Below, piece by piece: positions 49,195 through 61,338 of a stretch of DNA of 64,000 nucleotides. Position 1 is the first letter of the stretch. Each line of letters opens with the position of its first letter. The stretch comes from Podocnemis expansa. Lineage: Eukaryota > Chordata > Testudines > Podocnemididae. A program made the position numbers and the translations under genes. The notes under the pieces are model-generated. The model did no database searches. It worked only from the letters and a program-made list of their open reading frames with translations, and had not been told where the DNA came from. The stretch lies in assembly GCA_007922195.1 (NCBI GenBank), contig ML681998.1:20673395-20737394 (forward strand), in the 5' to 3' direction.

Positions 49195-50229
49195 TGTGGC
49201 AAGGTCGCCCCCTTCTGGAGGGAAGAGGTATGCGAGGCCTGGCCCAACAGTCCAAACTTCTCCCCAGCTGGTATCAGCCTGAGTTCAACCTGCCCCAGCC
49301 CAGGGAGGTCTCTGGGATTTTTGGGGCCTATGAGGTACCTCCCTTGCCTTCCTTCTTCCGTGGTCCTGGGTCCCAGCTAAAACCTTCAGGGCAATAGAAG
49401 AGCAACCCACTAGTCCTCTAGGTCTGGTCTGGTCTGTCTATCTGTCCGTCTGTCTCTCTCTCCCTTTGGGTATATCCACGCGTCTCTTGTATTTTGAAAT
49501 AACACTGGTTATTTTGAAATAAAAGAGGTTAGGTCCACATGACATATTCTTATTTCAAAATGACGGGCTCCATCATTTTGAAATAAGAGCCATCATTTTG
49601 AAATAGATTAAACCTTCTTTAAATCGAAATGGCTGTTATTTCGAAATAACGCTGTTTGGACATGTTATTTTGAAATAACTATTATTTTGAAAAAACACTT
49701 TTGCCTTTCTCCTTCCCAGGGTGCCTTCCTTTTAGCTTATATTGGGTGGCGGCATGGCCCAGGGAGGTGGCCATGTTGCCACACCTCCCATGGTGCCCCT
49801 CTCCTAAAGCGAAATAACAAGCCCTGTGTTTGGACATGCTATTTCGCTTTGAGCTTTTCCCTTAATTTGAATTAACTTATTTCGAAATAAGAACTTTATT
49901 TCAAAATAACTCATTTTGAAATAACTTATTTTGAAATAACGATGTACTGGTGGACATAGCCTTTCTCTCTCTCTCAATCTGAGGCAGGGGAGAAACAACT
50001 TCCTCCTCAGCCTGGGGAGCTTCCAAGCTTAGCAGCAGCTTCAGCTTTTTCCCCTTTGCTTCTGGTGGAAGCAGCTTTTATAGGCCTGGGGTAGCCCTTG
50101 TCCAGGTGTCTCTAATTGGCCTGCAGAAACCTTTTCTCTGCAGCCAGGGAAAAGGGCCTTTACCAGCCTAGGGCTCACATATCTGCTCTGGCATACCCTC
50201 CTGTAACCCTCTGGCCTGACCTTATCACA
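49195..50229. mobile_element. Solo LTR, itself interrupted by a MITE
   Basis: Begins TGTGGCAAGGTCG and ends GACCTTATCACA, a TGTG/CACA terminal inverted repeat typical of LTRs. The flanks GAGG and GAAG are a possible 4-bp duplication with one difference. Without the MITE the LTR is about 538 bp. A TATA-like word (CTTTTATAGG) occurs near 50083. No internal region or second LTR is seen, so it is a solo LTR. Gypsy versus retroviral origin is not resolved. Confidence 0.7.
49469..49960. mobile_element. Inner 5-bp-TSD MITE, TTATTTCGAAATAA class
   Basis: Starts GGTATATCCACGCG and ends CTGGTGGACATAGC; flanks CTTTG (49464-49468) and CTTTC (49961-49965) match at 4 of 5. The interior is TTATTTTGAAATAA words around a 100-bp GC-richer core at 49700-49810. 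It interrupts the solo LTR and is therefore the youngest layer of the nest. Confidence 0.85.
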
Positions 50230-50690
50230 GAAGCTTAATTCAAACTAATTTAGTACCTGTCTACACTAAGAATTATTTAATTTGAACTAATGAAAGCTTA
50301 GTTTGAATTAGTAAAACCTGACGGCTAGTTCAAACTAAGCCTGAGTTTGATCCTTAGTTCGAACTAAAGATGGTGTAGACTAGAATTAACCCTTAGTTCG
50401 AGCTTAATAGATTCAAATTAAGGGCAGTTAGTTTGAATTAATAAAGTGAACTAATTTGACTTAACATTATGTTGAATTAGTCCACCTTGTTAATTCAAAC
50501 TAAAGTTTGAATTTAGTTTGAACTAAACTCGAACTTATTAGTTTGAATTAACAAATTCAAACTAACTTTTCCTAGTGTAGACATACCCTTACTGTCTCTC
50601 TCTGTCTCAGTTCTCCATCTAGAAAGAGGAGATAATAGCACTTGTCAGCCATACAAGGTGCTATAAGAATGCATTAAAGATCATATAGCA

Positions 50691-52603
50691 GTCATATATG
50701 CCAATAATAGGGGCCATAAAAGTTCCTTAAAGTGATATAAATTAGATGAATACCCAAATATTTTTAAAAAAAAATAATTGAATAAATCAATTTGATAAGT
50801 ACTATTATTTATTTTTCATTTGAGACACAGTGTTCAACCGTATATAGGACTACCCAAACACTTTATGAAAAGTATTCATTAAATAAATTATTCAATGAAA
50901 AATGGTAAGATTTGTCTGATGATCTATTCAGTGACTACTGTTCTCCAAGCTGAAATAATAATAAATTGTTTGTAATGTACAAAACACTTTAGGATCTGTT
51001 GGACCTAATGGATTACATAAATACCGTGGCCTTCATTGAAGTCAATGGAGCTGTGCCAGTTTAGAACTGCTAAGGATCTGACTTTGTAAATACACCGGAG
51101 TACATGCAGTCTTTTTATATTTATGAAAATACCATGCATATATCTGTCTCTCCATCTGCCTATTTTTTGACTATCTGTCCTTGTCCAACTCTGTCTGTGT
51201 ATGAAACTCTTCACTTACAAATGAAATCAAGCTTCTGTAATTTATCCAATGAATTTAATCATTTTCTCTGTTTCTGAATTTTTTGCAAATTGATCCTAAT
51301 TTTTATTAAAATATTCCTTATTCATAAGTATTTGCTAAATGGCTGAAATAATTTCTCAGACTATGTGTTTTTGTGAACTGTTCACTTGGTGCATTCTCTG
51401 TCTGATATTTGTTATTCATTATGTCCAACAGATTATGCTAAAATTGCTGAAACTTCTGGGAATCATAAACATTTTCATGAATAAAGAGGCAGTTTTCTGC
51501 ATACTTAGAAGCAAGAGTTAATAAGAAATAAGAGTTAAACAAAATCAACATGTTTATGAAACTGTTCAGAAAGCAATTTTTGTATTAATCCAACCAACCA
51601 GAATAACTCCTCCAACTGTAAACTGTACAGAATACAACTAACTCTTCAATCTCTAATAGCATTAAGTGGTTGATCATGACATGCAGATGAATGAAGAAGA
51701 TACAGGGATGGATTTGAATTGCACCCTGCAATTTATGAGCTTAACATTGGAAAGGCACTATATGCCCACTGCCACTTGGTCTCTCATACCAAACATTTAA
51801 ATGAGTTCAGTGCAGGGTTATAGGTCTCTCACTATACAACCAATAACACAGGATGGATGCTCTTCACCCTACCCCCTGAATCCTCTCACCTACCTCCTCA
51901 TGTGGGTACCCAAAGGGAGACTTTGGTCTGTGAAGATTAGATCTCTTCTTCTCCAACAGCACAAGGTCTCCTATTGAAATCTTGAGTCTGTTTTAGCCTT
52001 TATCTGCACTAGACATCAGCTGTAAGTTGTGGCAAATGAAATATATAAAATACTAAATTTCCAAGTCTTTGCTGTATAACAGCCAGACATTACTGTTATT
52101 CTTTAAATCTAACTGTACTTCCAGGAGGGTATGAGAAAGGTGGGGGGAAAAAACCAAGCTTGGCCCAATGGAAAACATTCCCATCTGATTTCAAATGAGG
52201 TGATCAGTAAGAGCAACATCGAGGGAAAGAGGGGTGGGCAACTGAATAGGACAAGAGGGCTCACCATCTTGGAAGGATATGAGTGTGCAAGTTAATCAAC
52301 TTGTTTGCTTCTCCACTGGCTGGCCAATGGAGGGGAAGGGACCCGGCTCCAACATTCTTAGGCAAGTGTGTACCTTCTTTCTTTCCCTCCGTTATAGGCT
52401 GTCAGTCTAACCAACATCCTGTGAGACTGAAGGACATTTGCCAGCCACAAACTCATTTATTAATGTGCGATGATGCTAAAAAGAAAAACTAATTTACCTA
52501 GAACTGGGTAAGCACCACTAGTGGAGGCAGTGATTACGGTGGAAAAGTTTGCAGTTCAATGTCCAGAACTGATAGGCTATTTATAATTGATTTTGTAAGA
52601 AGT
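50691..52603. other. AT-rich spacer with one MIR-like trace
   Basis: About 51020-51105 reads CATTGAAGTCAATGGAGCTG in MIR-like context. The rest has no gene or nameable repeat. Confidence 0.42.
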
Positions 52604-52608
52604 CATAG

Positions 52609-52991
52609 GCTGTGTTCACACACAGGGGGTTATTTCGATACGGTTGTTTCAAAACAACTTGTATCGAAATAACGCCTTATTTCGAAATAACTTAATTTGA
52701 ATTAACAGTTTGTTAATTTGAATTAAGGAAAAAAGCTCAAAGCGAAATAGCAGGTTCAGGCAACAGTTATTTTGAAACAAGTCACCATTGTTTCAAAACA
52801 GCATGTTCGCACGGCGTTGTTTCGAAACAATCGTTTTGAAACAACGTTGTTTCGTCCCTGCATGGGGTTTAACTTGTTTCAAAACAACAGGACCCGTTGT
52901 TTTGAAACAACCATGCATCGTGTGAACAGCCTAAATCTTATTTTGAAACAACCTCTGTTGTTTCGAAATAAGAGGGCTGTGTGAACACAGC
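52609..52991. mobile_element. 5-bp-TSD MITE, TTGTTTCGAAACAA class, inverted relative of 39148-39546
   Basis: A perfect duplication CATAG (52604-52608 and 52992-52996) and ends GCTGTGTTCACAC / GTGTGAACACAGC. Its left part (GGGGGTTATTTCGATACGG) equals the reverse of the right part of 39148-39546, and its right part mirrors that element's left part, so the two copies are oppositely oriented. No coding capacity. Confidence 0.95.
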
Positions 52992-52996
52992 CATAG

Positions 52997-54299
52997 TGTA
53001 ACTCAGTCCATGTTCCATAGTTATTCTCTTTCCTTACGCTCTGAAGCAAAGAGGAGGGAAGCATGGTCTCTTTGCAGTTAGAAAATATGCTGATTGAAAT
53101 ATCATTTTGGTAAGTCTACTCTATAGACACTAATTGATATTGTCTGAATAAGGGGAAGTGTCTGTCAGAAAACCCTTTTTAAAAGCTGACTTGTTTTCCT
53201 GTCCAATGTACTAAAAATTGGCATGTTAGCTTCCCTCTTAGAAACTCTTCTATTTTGATTTATGAATGTTTTCAATTTTTTAAGATTCTCAGAAACATTG
53301 TTTCACCTGTAAGTAGAGAGATAGCTTGTTTGGCTAACTGCCTTGAGTGACTGTGTGCCAGGTAATGAATAATGCCATGTTCAATATTCTAAATTTGTGT
53401 TCCAAATTCTGAATTCCGAATGAGCCGCATGGAAGTCTACTGATAAGTGACTGATTTTTAGTGCAAGGATTGTCTTATTTTTAAACTTTAAATTTAGTTG
53501 CCTTTACTTAACTCAAAGCATTTTTGAATGTGATGGGATTTAAAGTGATACTCAACAATATTCATACATCCTTCTAAACCTCAGAAGCAGCCAAACTGAA
53601 TAAAAGAATGATAAATTAGTGCAATATATTTCTTCAAAACAAAAGGCTGTAGTAGCTATATCCACACTCTGTTAAGCTAGGGATGAATATAGCCCAAGTA
53701 TTATACTTCAAATTCTTATTTAAATGATCTTTCAAAAACAATCAGTCTTTGTACATTAACACTATGTATTAATTTCAAAATTACTTTTAATTCTTTATTT
53801 TTTATTTTAAAAAATTGCAAAAAGTACCATGATGGATTTTGAAGTAGTATCTCTATATGAGATACTGCAGCTAGTTGTTATTTTGCATACAGGCAATATC
53901 TATAGTTTTTCATGTTCCAAGCACTATCCAGTAACTTGATGACTTTTTAAAGGTAACTGTTGCCACTTTACTGGTGAACTCTATAGGAGCTCACCATGTT
54001 TGAACATTAAGAATAGTAAGACTGGTTTAGATATAAGATGAAATAACACAAGCCTTTGATCAAATCAAAATGAAGCCCAAAAAGCCATTACAATTAGTGT
54101 CATATATTTTTGCTCAGAGTAATGCTGTAGGTTGTTGAAGAGCAATTAACTAGATGCCTTACATATAAAAACCCCTAAAACAGAACAGTTTGGATATAGA
54201 GAGATATATAGTATCATTACTATAATTAGTCAAGTCTCCACAATGATGTAGTAATGGGAAAATTATGATAAAGATAATGACCAGTGAATACAATGATTG
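52997..54299. other. AT-rich spacer; nothing identified
   Basis: No gene, repeat family or motif cluster that I can support. Confidence 0.42.
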
Positions 54300-54307
54300 T
54301 TCTGGCT

Positions 54308-55103
54308 CAGAGTGTCAAACTCATTCAATGCAGGGGGCGGGGCACACTGGAAATCAGGACGTCTGTCATGGGCCTTGTGTCTGCATTGGCTCCCCAACCC
54401 TTTCTCCTTACATGGTCAGAGCGGCACGGGCTCCCCTTTCCCCTCCTCAGGTTTTGGACACCTTCCCTTTTTCTTGGCCTGTGGACTCCCCTTTGCCATG
54501 CTGGCCCCCTGACTCCCCTTCTCCTATTGCGCGGGTCCTGGACCTCTTTTCCCCTTCCCTTTCCACTTCCCCTACCACATGGTCTCTATCACAGCCACAG
54601 ACGGGCTGGGCTCCTGCCTTTCACTGTCAGCGATTCAGCATGGTGGCCTGTGGTTGGCTCAGTCCCAGCTGGCCTTTGATTGGCTCATTCCAGTGTGGGC
54701 CCCAGCCACTTTTTCTTTTCTTATTTGTGATCTGTTCAATGTGCAGTCAAACAGATTAGCAAGTTGCTGACTGACTGACTGACAGTGAACAGGTGGGGTG
54801 GATGGCGTGCAGTGGCTCTCTGGGAGCCCAGCTCAGCCTGCTGTGAATGAGACTCTGATTGGTTGGCAGACGACAGCAGAGCTGAGCTGGCACTGGCTGG
54901 AGACCTTCCTTTGTTTCCCTGTGCTCTGACTAACTCCCATGATCCAAGTCACAAGCAGGCTTAGTTCGAACAGACCAGCCTGTCTTTGTTGTTTGCTGCT
55001 GCCACAGAGAGTTCCCAGCACAGCCTGGGCAGCTGCTCTGCATCTGGATCGATGCCCTTGGCAGGCCGGATTTGGCCCACAGGCCATGACTTTGACACCC
55101 CCA
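54308..55103. mobile_element. hAT MITE, CAGAGTGTCAAAC ends
   Basis: Left end CAGAGTGTCAAACTCATT pairs with GACTTTGACACCCCCA at the right. The flanks TTCTGGCT (54300-54307) and TTCTAGAT (55104-55111) are a diverged 8-bp duplication (6 of 8). The subterminal GGCCGGATTTGGCCCACAGG is typical of this family. The 796-bp body is GC-rich and contains a CTGA run (54766-54784) and GATTGG words. Open frames of up to 164 codons overlap in three frames here and are compositional. Confidence 0.83.
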
Positions 55104-55111
55104 TTCTAGAT

Positions 55112-57150
55112 TCTATTTGTGCAAATTCTTCATGTTTTCCACATTCATCAACAAAATTTGAGTTACAGAGGTTTACTACTATCTCAGCTGCTTCCACTTT
55201 TATCTGAAATACTGTTCATCAGTAGAATATTCTTTGAACATTGCTTTGAAAAAGCAAAGTGACAAAACTGTCAACCTGAGAAAATTTATCATCCTAATAA
55301 CATATAGGACCTGCTGCTCTACAGCTTACACCTTCGTGTAGTTATTACACTTGTGCAAAGGGAATGTAGCATGTTCCTCTTCTGATATAGTTACATTTCA
55401 TACTGCTTTGCACATGGAAAATGCTTATGCAAGATCCAAAGCAGTGAAGAAGGAGGTTCACAAAAGCAGACCATGCTTTTTCTTCTCTTCCTTCACTGGC
55501 AGAACAGTTAATGGTCACAGAAAGCTTCTACTGAAATTAAAAAGAAGTAAATTTACCATAGACATTAGAGGTATAAGCACTGAGTTTTATTATACTATCT
55601 GTGTCCATCCCAAATAATTTCTCATGTAGTAATAGAAAGTGACAGAGAATCTAAAAGGGGCTCAGTCATTGAGGATTGAGAGCAGGGGCTCTGACTCAAG
55701 CACAAACTCTGCAGCTGCCTGGATGGCTTAATCCCAGAGGACTACAATGTGTGTATAAATCCTACACTGGAATTGGAGGGGTTAAGGAGCAACTCTGGGC
55801 CCAACGGACCTCACCTACCTCCACTGGCAGATCATGGTCCTGCTGAAGGTACAAATTAAAAGGGAGTCAGACAGGTCAGAATGGACTGGACAGAGCAGGG
55901 AAAGAGATTTACTCTCAGAGCTTATGGTGAAGTGTGCTGCAGAAACCTCCTGTGGAGAAAGAGTTGCATGCCAAACCCACAGGGGCTGAATATTCAGTTA
56001 TTATTATCTTTCCTTTTTCTATTGTGATGCAAACTGTAATTATTTGGCAAGAGAGTGTTTGGGGAGGTGCCCCATGGAGCCAGCCATAATGCATTTCTAG
56101 ATGCCAGACATTACAAGGCCCTGAGTCAGATCCTCGTGGAATAGGAGGGCCTGGAATGTCCTACCAACTGCTTTCATTAAGGAGGACAGGAAAACCTTCA
56201 CTTCTAGACTCTTCCTGGGGGAAGGAAGGTAAAGACCTTTAGAAACTTCCTGTTAGGATTAAACAGACCCAGAGTTCAATAAACGGAGCCCATATGCTTC
56301 TTGGCCCCCTGTCACACTGGAAAGGAATTAGACTGATTGGTGACCTCACTGGAGAGCTGGGTCAACCTCCATCAAAAGGAAAAATACTGCAGACCAGGAG
56401 GGTGGCCCGGGGAAAAGATCAGAGTTATGTTTAACAAAGATGTAACATCCTAACTACTAGGCAACACCATCTAACACTGTCTATCATCCTCCACCAGACA
56501 GGGCTTAAAATACAATTGGGATGCATTTTAAGGTGCTATTCAGTATGAATAATGGTACCAAATTGTGGCCCTTTATTTATACCTTTTTAATAGAGGTGTA
56601 TGCAAGTATCTCAAAATATATACCATTGATGATTAATTTGAGGTGTGGATCCTGATATTAAAAGGATCAAATTTAGGCATTTAAATTGCTTTAAAAAGTT
56701 GGTTGCTGTTGAAATATGCATTGGTAGGTTATAAATTCTCTGTCCTCTGTCATTGACCTTTTTTCAAGGAGGGATTGTTTAAAAGGTGGGTGTTTTCTAT
56801 TCTCTGGATTTTAATTGTATCACCCTTATGTGAAGGGTTCTTTTAGAAGTTTCTCAGTGTGTTAAAACAAAAACCCATACCATTATATTTTTAGATGTTG
56901 TAGCTTTGCAGCTTCCCTCAGATCGTCATATTTTTTTCTAATGGAATTCGATGATATGGAACCTGGCTTTCTCTTTTTATCTAATTCCTTAACTCTGTTT
57001 ACTTAGCTGTCTTTCGTTATTTTTCATTACCCTTAAATTTTTCATCAGGATTAATTGGCCCTCAGAGCTGTCACTCTTTTTTCCTAATAGTTTCCTGTAG
57101 TTTCTATCTAAGTTAGGGAGTATTCCTGTTTAGTTTCTGATTTCTTCCAT
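55112..57150. other. Spacer with GC-richer unassigned block
   Basis: 55640-56310 is GC-richer and ends in an AATAAA-containing stretch (near 56278) followed by CCCCCTGTCACA. It could be an LTR-type remnant, but the left end and target duplication are not evident. 56560-57150 is AT-rich with a weak LINE-like feel that I cannot support. Confidence 0.35.
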
Positions 57151-57154
57151 TTGA

Positions 57155-58190
57155 GAAGTTCCAAAGGAGAAGCTGTATCTGTCTAGTTCAGTAAAACAGA
57201 CAAGTCTTGTGGCACTTAAAGCCTAACAAACTTATTTATTGTGTGAGCTTTTGTGGGAGAAAATCCCATGGACTCTAGGAGCATTCTGTTGTTTTCTATC
57301 TTCTATATATCAGAATGCCTCTAGTCATTTTCTACAACCTCCAAGGCAGACCTCTACAGCACATCCTCAGGGATCTACTGCCTATTGGACAAGATGATCC
57401 CTCAGTCTCTCAAGCCCTGGGAGACAGACCTCTCCTTGCTTACAGACAGGCTCCCAACCTTAAACAGATACCAGAAACTACAGACCTAACAACAGAACCA
57501 TTAAAGCAGTCACATATCCCTGCAACAAACCACGCTGCCAACTTTGCCCACATATCTACACAAAAGACACCATCACAGGACCTAATAAAACCAGCTACTC
57601 CATCAAAGGCTCATTCACCTGCTCATCCACCAATGTGATTTATGCCATCATGTGCAAGAAACACCTCTCTGCCTTATATATTGGACAAACAGGACAGTCT
57701 CTGCAGAAAAGAATAAATTGACACAAATCTGACATCAAAAATCACAACACTTTAAAACCAGTGGGTCAGCATTTCAATCTTCGTGATCACTCTGTTAATG
57801 ATTTAATTGCTGTGCTCAGACAGATGAATACCAGAGCAAAGCTTCAGAGAGAGGCTGCTGAAATTGAATTTATTTGCAAATTTGATTGCATTGCCTTGGG
57901 ACTTAATAGGCACATAGGATTTTTCTCTCATTTCGACAGGTGATTTGACCACATCTTCCTCTGTATGCTGTTCCCCAGTGTTTGAATCCTTACAACTGTT
58001 TTGATTTACTGTTGAAGTGTGACCTACTGTCATGACTTACACTTCCCTGCATTTATTTTCTCCCATTCTGTATGTCCTCCCATCTTCAAAGTGTCTGATG
58101 AAGTGGGATTTTCTCCCATGAAAGCTCAAGCAATAAATAAATTTGTTAGTCTGTTAAGTGTCACAGGGCTTCTTGTTTGTTTTATTGCCA
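57155..58190 (+). mobile_element. Penelope-like element flanked by inverted terminal units
   Basis: The left flank (57155-57275) is the dispersed unit in forward orientation (GTCTAGTTCAGTAAAACAG, CTTGTGGCACTTAAAGCC). The right flank (58087-58185) is the same unit inverted (CAATAAATAAATTTGTTAGT, TGTCACAGGGCTTCTTG). Between them lie a linker with a CxxC motif and a GIY-YIG endonuclease remnant. The reverse transcriptase is absent, so it is 5' truncated. Terminal repeats in inverted orientation are a recognised Penelope feature. Confidence 0.75.
57315..57943 (+). pseudogene. Penelope GIY-YIG endonuclease, frameshifted with one stop
   Basis: The first part (to 57638) reads LQGRPLQHILRDLLPIGQDD and, in a neighbouring frame, PRCQLCPH, the zinc-ligand-like CxxC linker before the nuclease. 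The nuclease frame runs 57632-57943: NVIYAIMC, then LYIGQTGQSLQKR (the YIG strand with its arginine), HKSDIKNHN, GQHFNLRDHS and LGLNRHIGF. An in-frame TGA at 57719-57721 sits where a glycine codon is expected. Such nucleases nick target DNA for Penelope insertion. The stop and frameshift make this copy dead. Confidence 0.8.
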
Positions 58191-61100
58191 CAAGGTAATT
58201 TGCTTTGTAAAAAGCCTTTATTTCAATTCACTTTACCACATTTCTGTATCATTGAATGTCCCCTTTTTCTTATATTATAAGAGAGGGTACATAAGAATTT
58301 CTCATTTATCTTCTTATTATTCTTATTTCTTATTTTTATTTTAATATCACCTGAAGGCACTCCTGAGATTAATGTCCTATCATGCTAGGCATGGTAGAAA
58401 TACATAGTAAGAAACAGTTCCTGCTTTGAAGAGCTTATATAGACAAGATAGACAAAGGGCAGAAGAAAGTATTGCCAGCTCCATTCTTCATAATATCTCT
58501 ATCTTATCCCTTCATTTTTGTGTTCCCTCTAAAGTAACCAGACATATCTTTTTTCAATCTCTTCTCCTATCAAAGGATTTCTATGCCTCTAATAATTTAA
58601 TCAGCCATCACTGATCCCCTTCTTTCTACTATATTCTTTTTGAGATAGGGTAATGAGGATTGAATGTAGTGTTCCAGTTGAGGGTGCACCATTGATTTAT
58701 ATAATGACATATATGATTGTCAGTATAATTTTCTCTCCCATTCTTATACAGTCTAACCTTTTGTTTCTGTTTTTGACCATTGCTGTACATTGAGCAGAGA
58801 TTTTTATTGTACTCTCTATAATAATGCCCAGGTTTTCTTCTTGTATTGGTAAAATATTTCAAATTATTTTCCCCAATATGCATTACCTTACATTTGTAAC
58901 AATGAACTTCAGCTGCCTTTATATTGCTCATTCACTTAGATTTGTAAGGTCCCTCTGAAATTCCCATCCTTTCATCATGCTGGCTATCCAAAATAATTTC
59001 ATGTCAACTGAAAATTTTACTACCTTGATATTCTCCCTTCTGCACATAATTGATCTTTATGTTAAGCAACTGTCCTAATATACATTTATGAGGCACAACT
59101 TTGCTAATCTGCTGCTATGTTGAAATTGTCACATTTTGTCTTTTGCCCCACGCAACAAATGTCTGCCATATCCAGCCACAGTTTTCCTGCCCTAGCATCT
59201 ATAATGCCATAGGAAACATATAACAGATGGGCAGGGGTTAGTTGTCCTCAACTGCCCCTCCTATCTTGAGAGTTTTGTATGGCAGCCTTTGGTCACACAT
59301 GGAGGCAGTTGTGGAGGGTGATTGAGGTCCACTGCTAACACCATACAGCCTTCGGAGCTGGAGCTCCTGCAGTCCCTGCCTCTGCGGTGGCATGTCCAGC
59401 AGTCATATTGGGTGAGGTTGGTAAGACAGCATAAAGATGACCCCATGGAAGCATGAGTGCTGAGATTTTGGCTGGGACTGGGCTGGTGATGACACAAGAA
59501 GCTCAAACCTCTGATGAGTATCAATCCTCCTTTAAGGAAGTGCCCTCTGATTGGCTGCCTGTCCCATTTGCCCACGTCCTCTGTCAGACCAACCAATCAG
59601 AGCTCCTGCATGAAGAGCTTTTCCCCCCTTCCCACTCCTTGTCACCACAGAGCCATTCTCACACAAGGGGAGGAGGGTGCTAATGAGTCCAGTAGCTCCA
59701 GGCAGCTTCACCCCTTCCTCCCTTCTCGCCTCCGTGAGTAACAGGACAGCTCCTGTCTGCCTCCCTCTCCCTCTCCCTCTCTTCAGCACTTGCCCCGGGG
59801 ACAGGTATGGGGGTGTTGAAAGGGGAAAGGACCCCACAGCAGCCTCCCCTGTGCTGGAAGAGGGATGAAGACCCCCGAAAGAGCAGAGGTGAGGCTGAGG
59901 AATTGAACTGATAGAAGGATAAACTGATGACATGGAGGCATTGATATAACAGAGGAAATGGGGGAACAGGACTGAATTTTTGAGTTTGAAGGCTAGAATT
60001 TATGGGTGGGGGACAAGAAAGTATGAAGGTGAGACCTTCTAGAGTGGCAGTCAAAACCCCTTTCCCAATAAATTTGGAATAAAGGGTAACTCTGTCACAT
60101 GCACAATAGGGCTGAGGAGGGAGAGTTCAAAAATCAAAAGGCAACACAAAACTGAAATATAATCTTTTTAAAAAAATAAAAAGGTGGTTTTTTTCCACTA
60201 GTTTAGTGAGTTTGGAGGTCAGATTAATTATTTTTGATAGTTTGAGATTGGCAATATTTAAAAAGGTCTACAATGCCACTGGACATTTGAGATCATCACT
60301 CATTTGCTAAACCCATGTTGCTCCCAAGAAATAGATCACTGAACCGAGACTCCACTCCACAAATTGTCCAATACCAGCACAAAAAATCTGCAGTATGTTT
60401 ATAGATCCTGCCTCCAATGTAAGTGCTGGGCATTCACTCATCATGAAGAGGATTTAGTCAGCTCAGCAGACAAAAATGCTACCCGCTATTATTTGCAAGC
60501 CAATGTCTGAATATTATGAGAAGCAGAAGAGCATTGTGAAATTCCCAGTGCATATATATGTGTGTGTGTATTTTGCTCATTTTCTAGGGTCTAGGAAGAT
60601 TATTCTTAATCAGCAGGAAATAGATTCTAGGCTTAGTTAGCTAGCCAGCATGTAAAGGGCAGGGCAAGCAAAGGTGGCAGAACCGTGAGTTTCTCCTGAC
60701 AATACCGGACTGCTTTCAAATTGAAGAAGAAACTAGGAAATTGGTATCTGTAATGGAAGCCCAGTTGAGGAGCACGGTCACTTCCTTTTCATATAAGCCA
60801 GGATCTCTATCCTCATGGCTGCATCACAGAAGTCAGGCTGAAACATGTTTTACAGCTGGCTGAGGTAGATAAAACCCTGCCAAAACTACTTGACTTCTCC
60901 AGCCTTTCAAAACATGACTGCATGAGGAGGTCAAGAAAAGAGGATATCAGTAAATCAATAAATGGTAGAGTAAGTAAAATACATTTATTCATGTCTGAAT
61001 ATTGGAGAAATCACAGCAGAATTTCCAGAGACCTTCAGATCCATCACTAGCTTTGTGCATTCAGCAGTTAACTCCCAGCGATCTACCACACACCATCTCT

Positions 61101-61333
61101 GCTTTTCTGTGCAGATTGTCCCCTATTACAATAGCCTGCCATCATTTCTTCTAGGATATCTTTTTTGTGGTTATTTCCATGTCTAATCCTAATGTGACCA
61201 AAGTACTTACATTTGCACCTGTTGATTTTTAATAGCAGTATCTGCTTCTCTACAGTAATATTTCTAATGTAACATAAGCTTTTTTCTTGTTTTCCATCCA
61301 AGAGATACATGAGAGTCTTCATCGACACAAAAT
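58191..61333. other. Spacer with GC-richer block holding CCAAT words
   Basis: 58380-58450 resembles a common amniote SINE relic (AAGAGCTTATATAGACAAGA). 59250-60110 is GC-richer, with inverted GATTGG (59549) and forward CCAATCA (59592) words, a CCCTCT tract at 59761-59781 and AATAAA near 60067; it may be an LTR or a promoter-like repeat. A TATG/TG tract lies at 60551-60570. No gene is supported. Confidence 0.4.
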
Positions 61334-61338
61334 CTCAG

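Larger units (their letters stand above)
49156..50587. mobile_element. Outer 5-bp-TSD MITE, TTAGTTTGAACTAA class, split by LTR
   Basis: Starts GGTACGGCTGTACTTGC at 49156 and ends CTAGTGTAGACATACC at 50587; flanks CTTAG and CTTAC match at 4 of 5. MITE sequence occupies only 49156-49194 and 50230-50587. The right part repeats TTAGTTTGAATTAA and TTCGAACTAA words. Removing the LTR joins TTTGAATTAAG to AAGCTTAATTCAAAC in the expected way. Confidence 0.8.
49051..50690 (+). mobile_element. MIR-like SINE split by a nested insertion
   Basis: The left part (49051-49155) reads like a MIR 5' half: GGGCCAGTGATTAGGG, GCAGCCTAGGTTCTGTTCC and TTGGGCAAGTCACTTAG. The right part (50588-50690) resumes with CTGTCTCAGTTCTCCATC and GAGATAATAGCACTT, the expected MIR continuation. 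The 1.4 kb between is a MITE that holds a solo LTR that holds another MITE. The CTTAG/CTTAC junction is the MITE's target duplication. Confidence 0.75.

Noticed and set aside
54265..54759. 164-codon plus-strand open frame, the longest in the window
   Set aside because: It lies almost wholly within the hAT MITE at 54308-55103, overlaps open frames in other phases, and has a composition-driven residue mix with no domain.
54780..54784. CTGA tract as a significant microsatellite
   Set aside because: Only about four to five units and internal to a hAT MITE; not separately informative.
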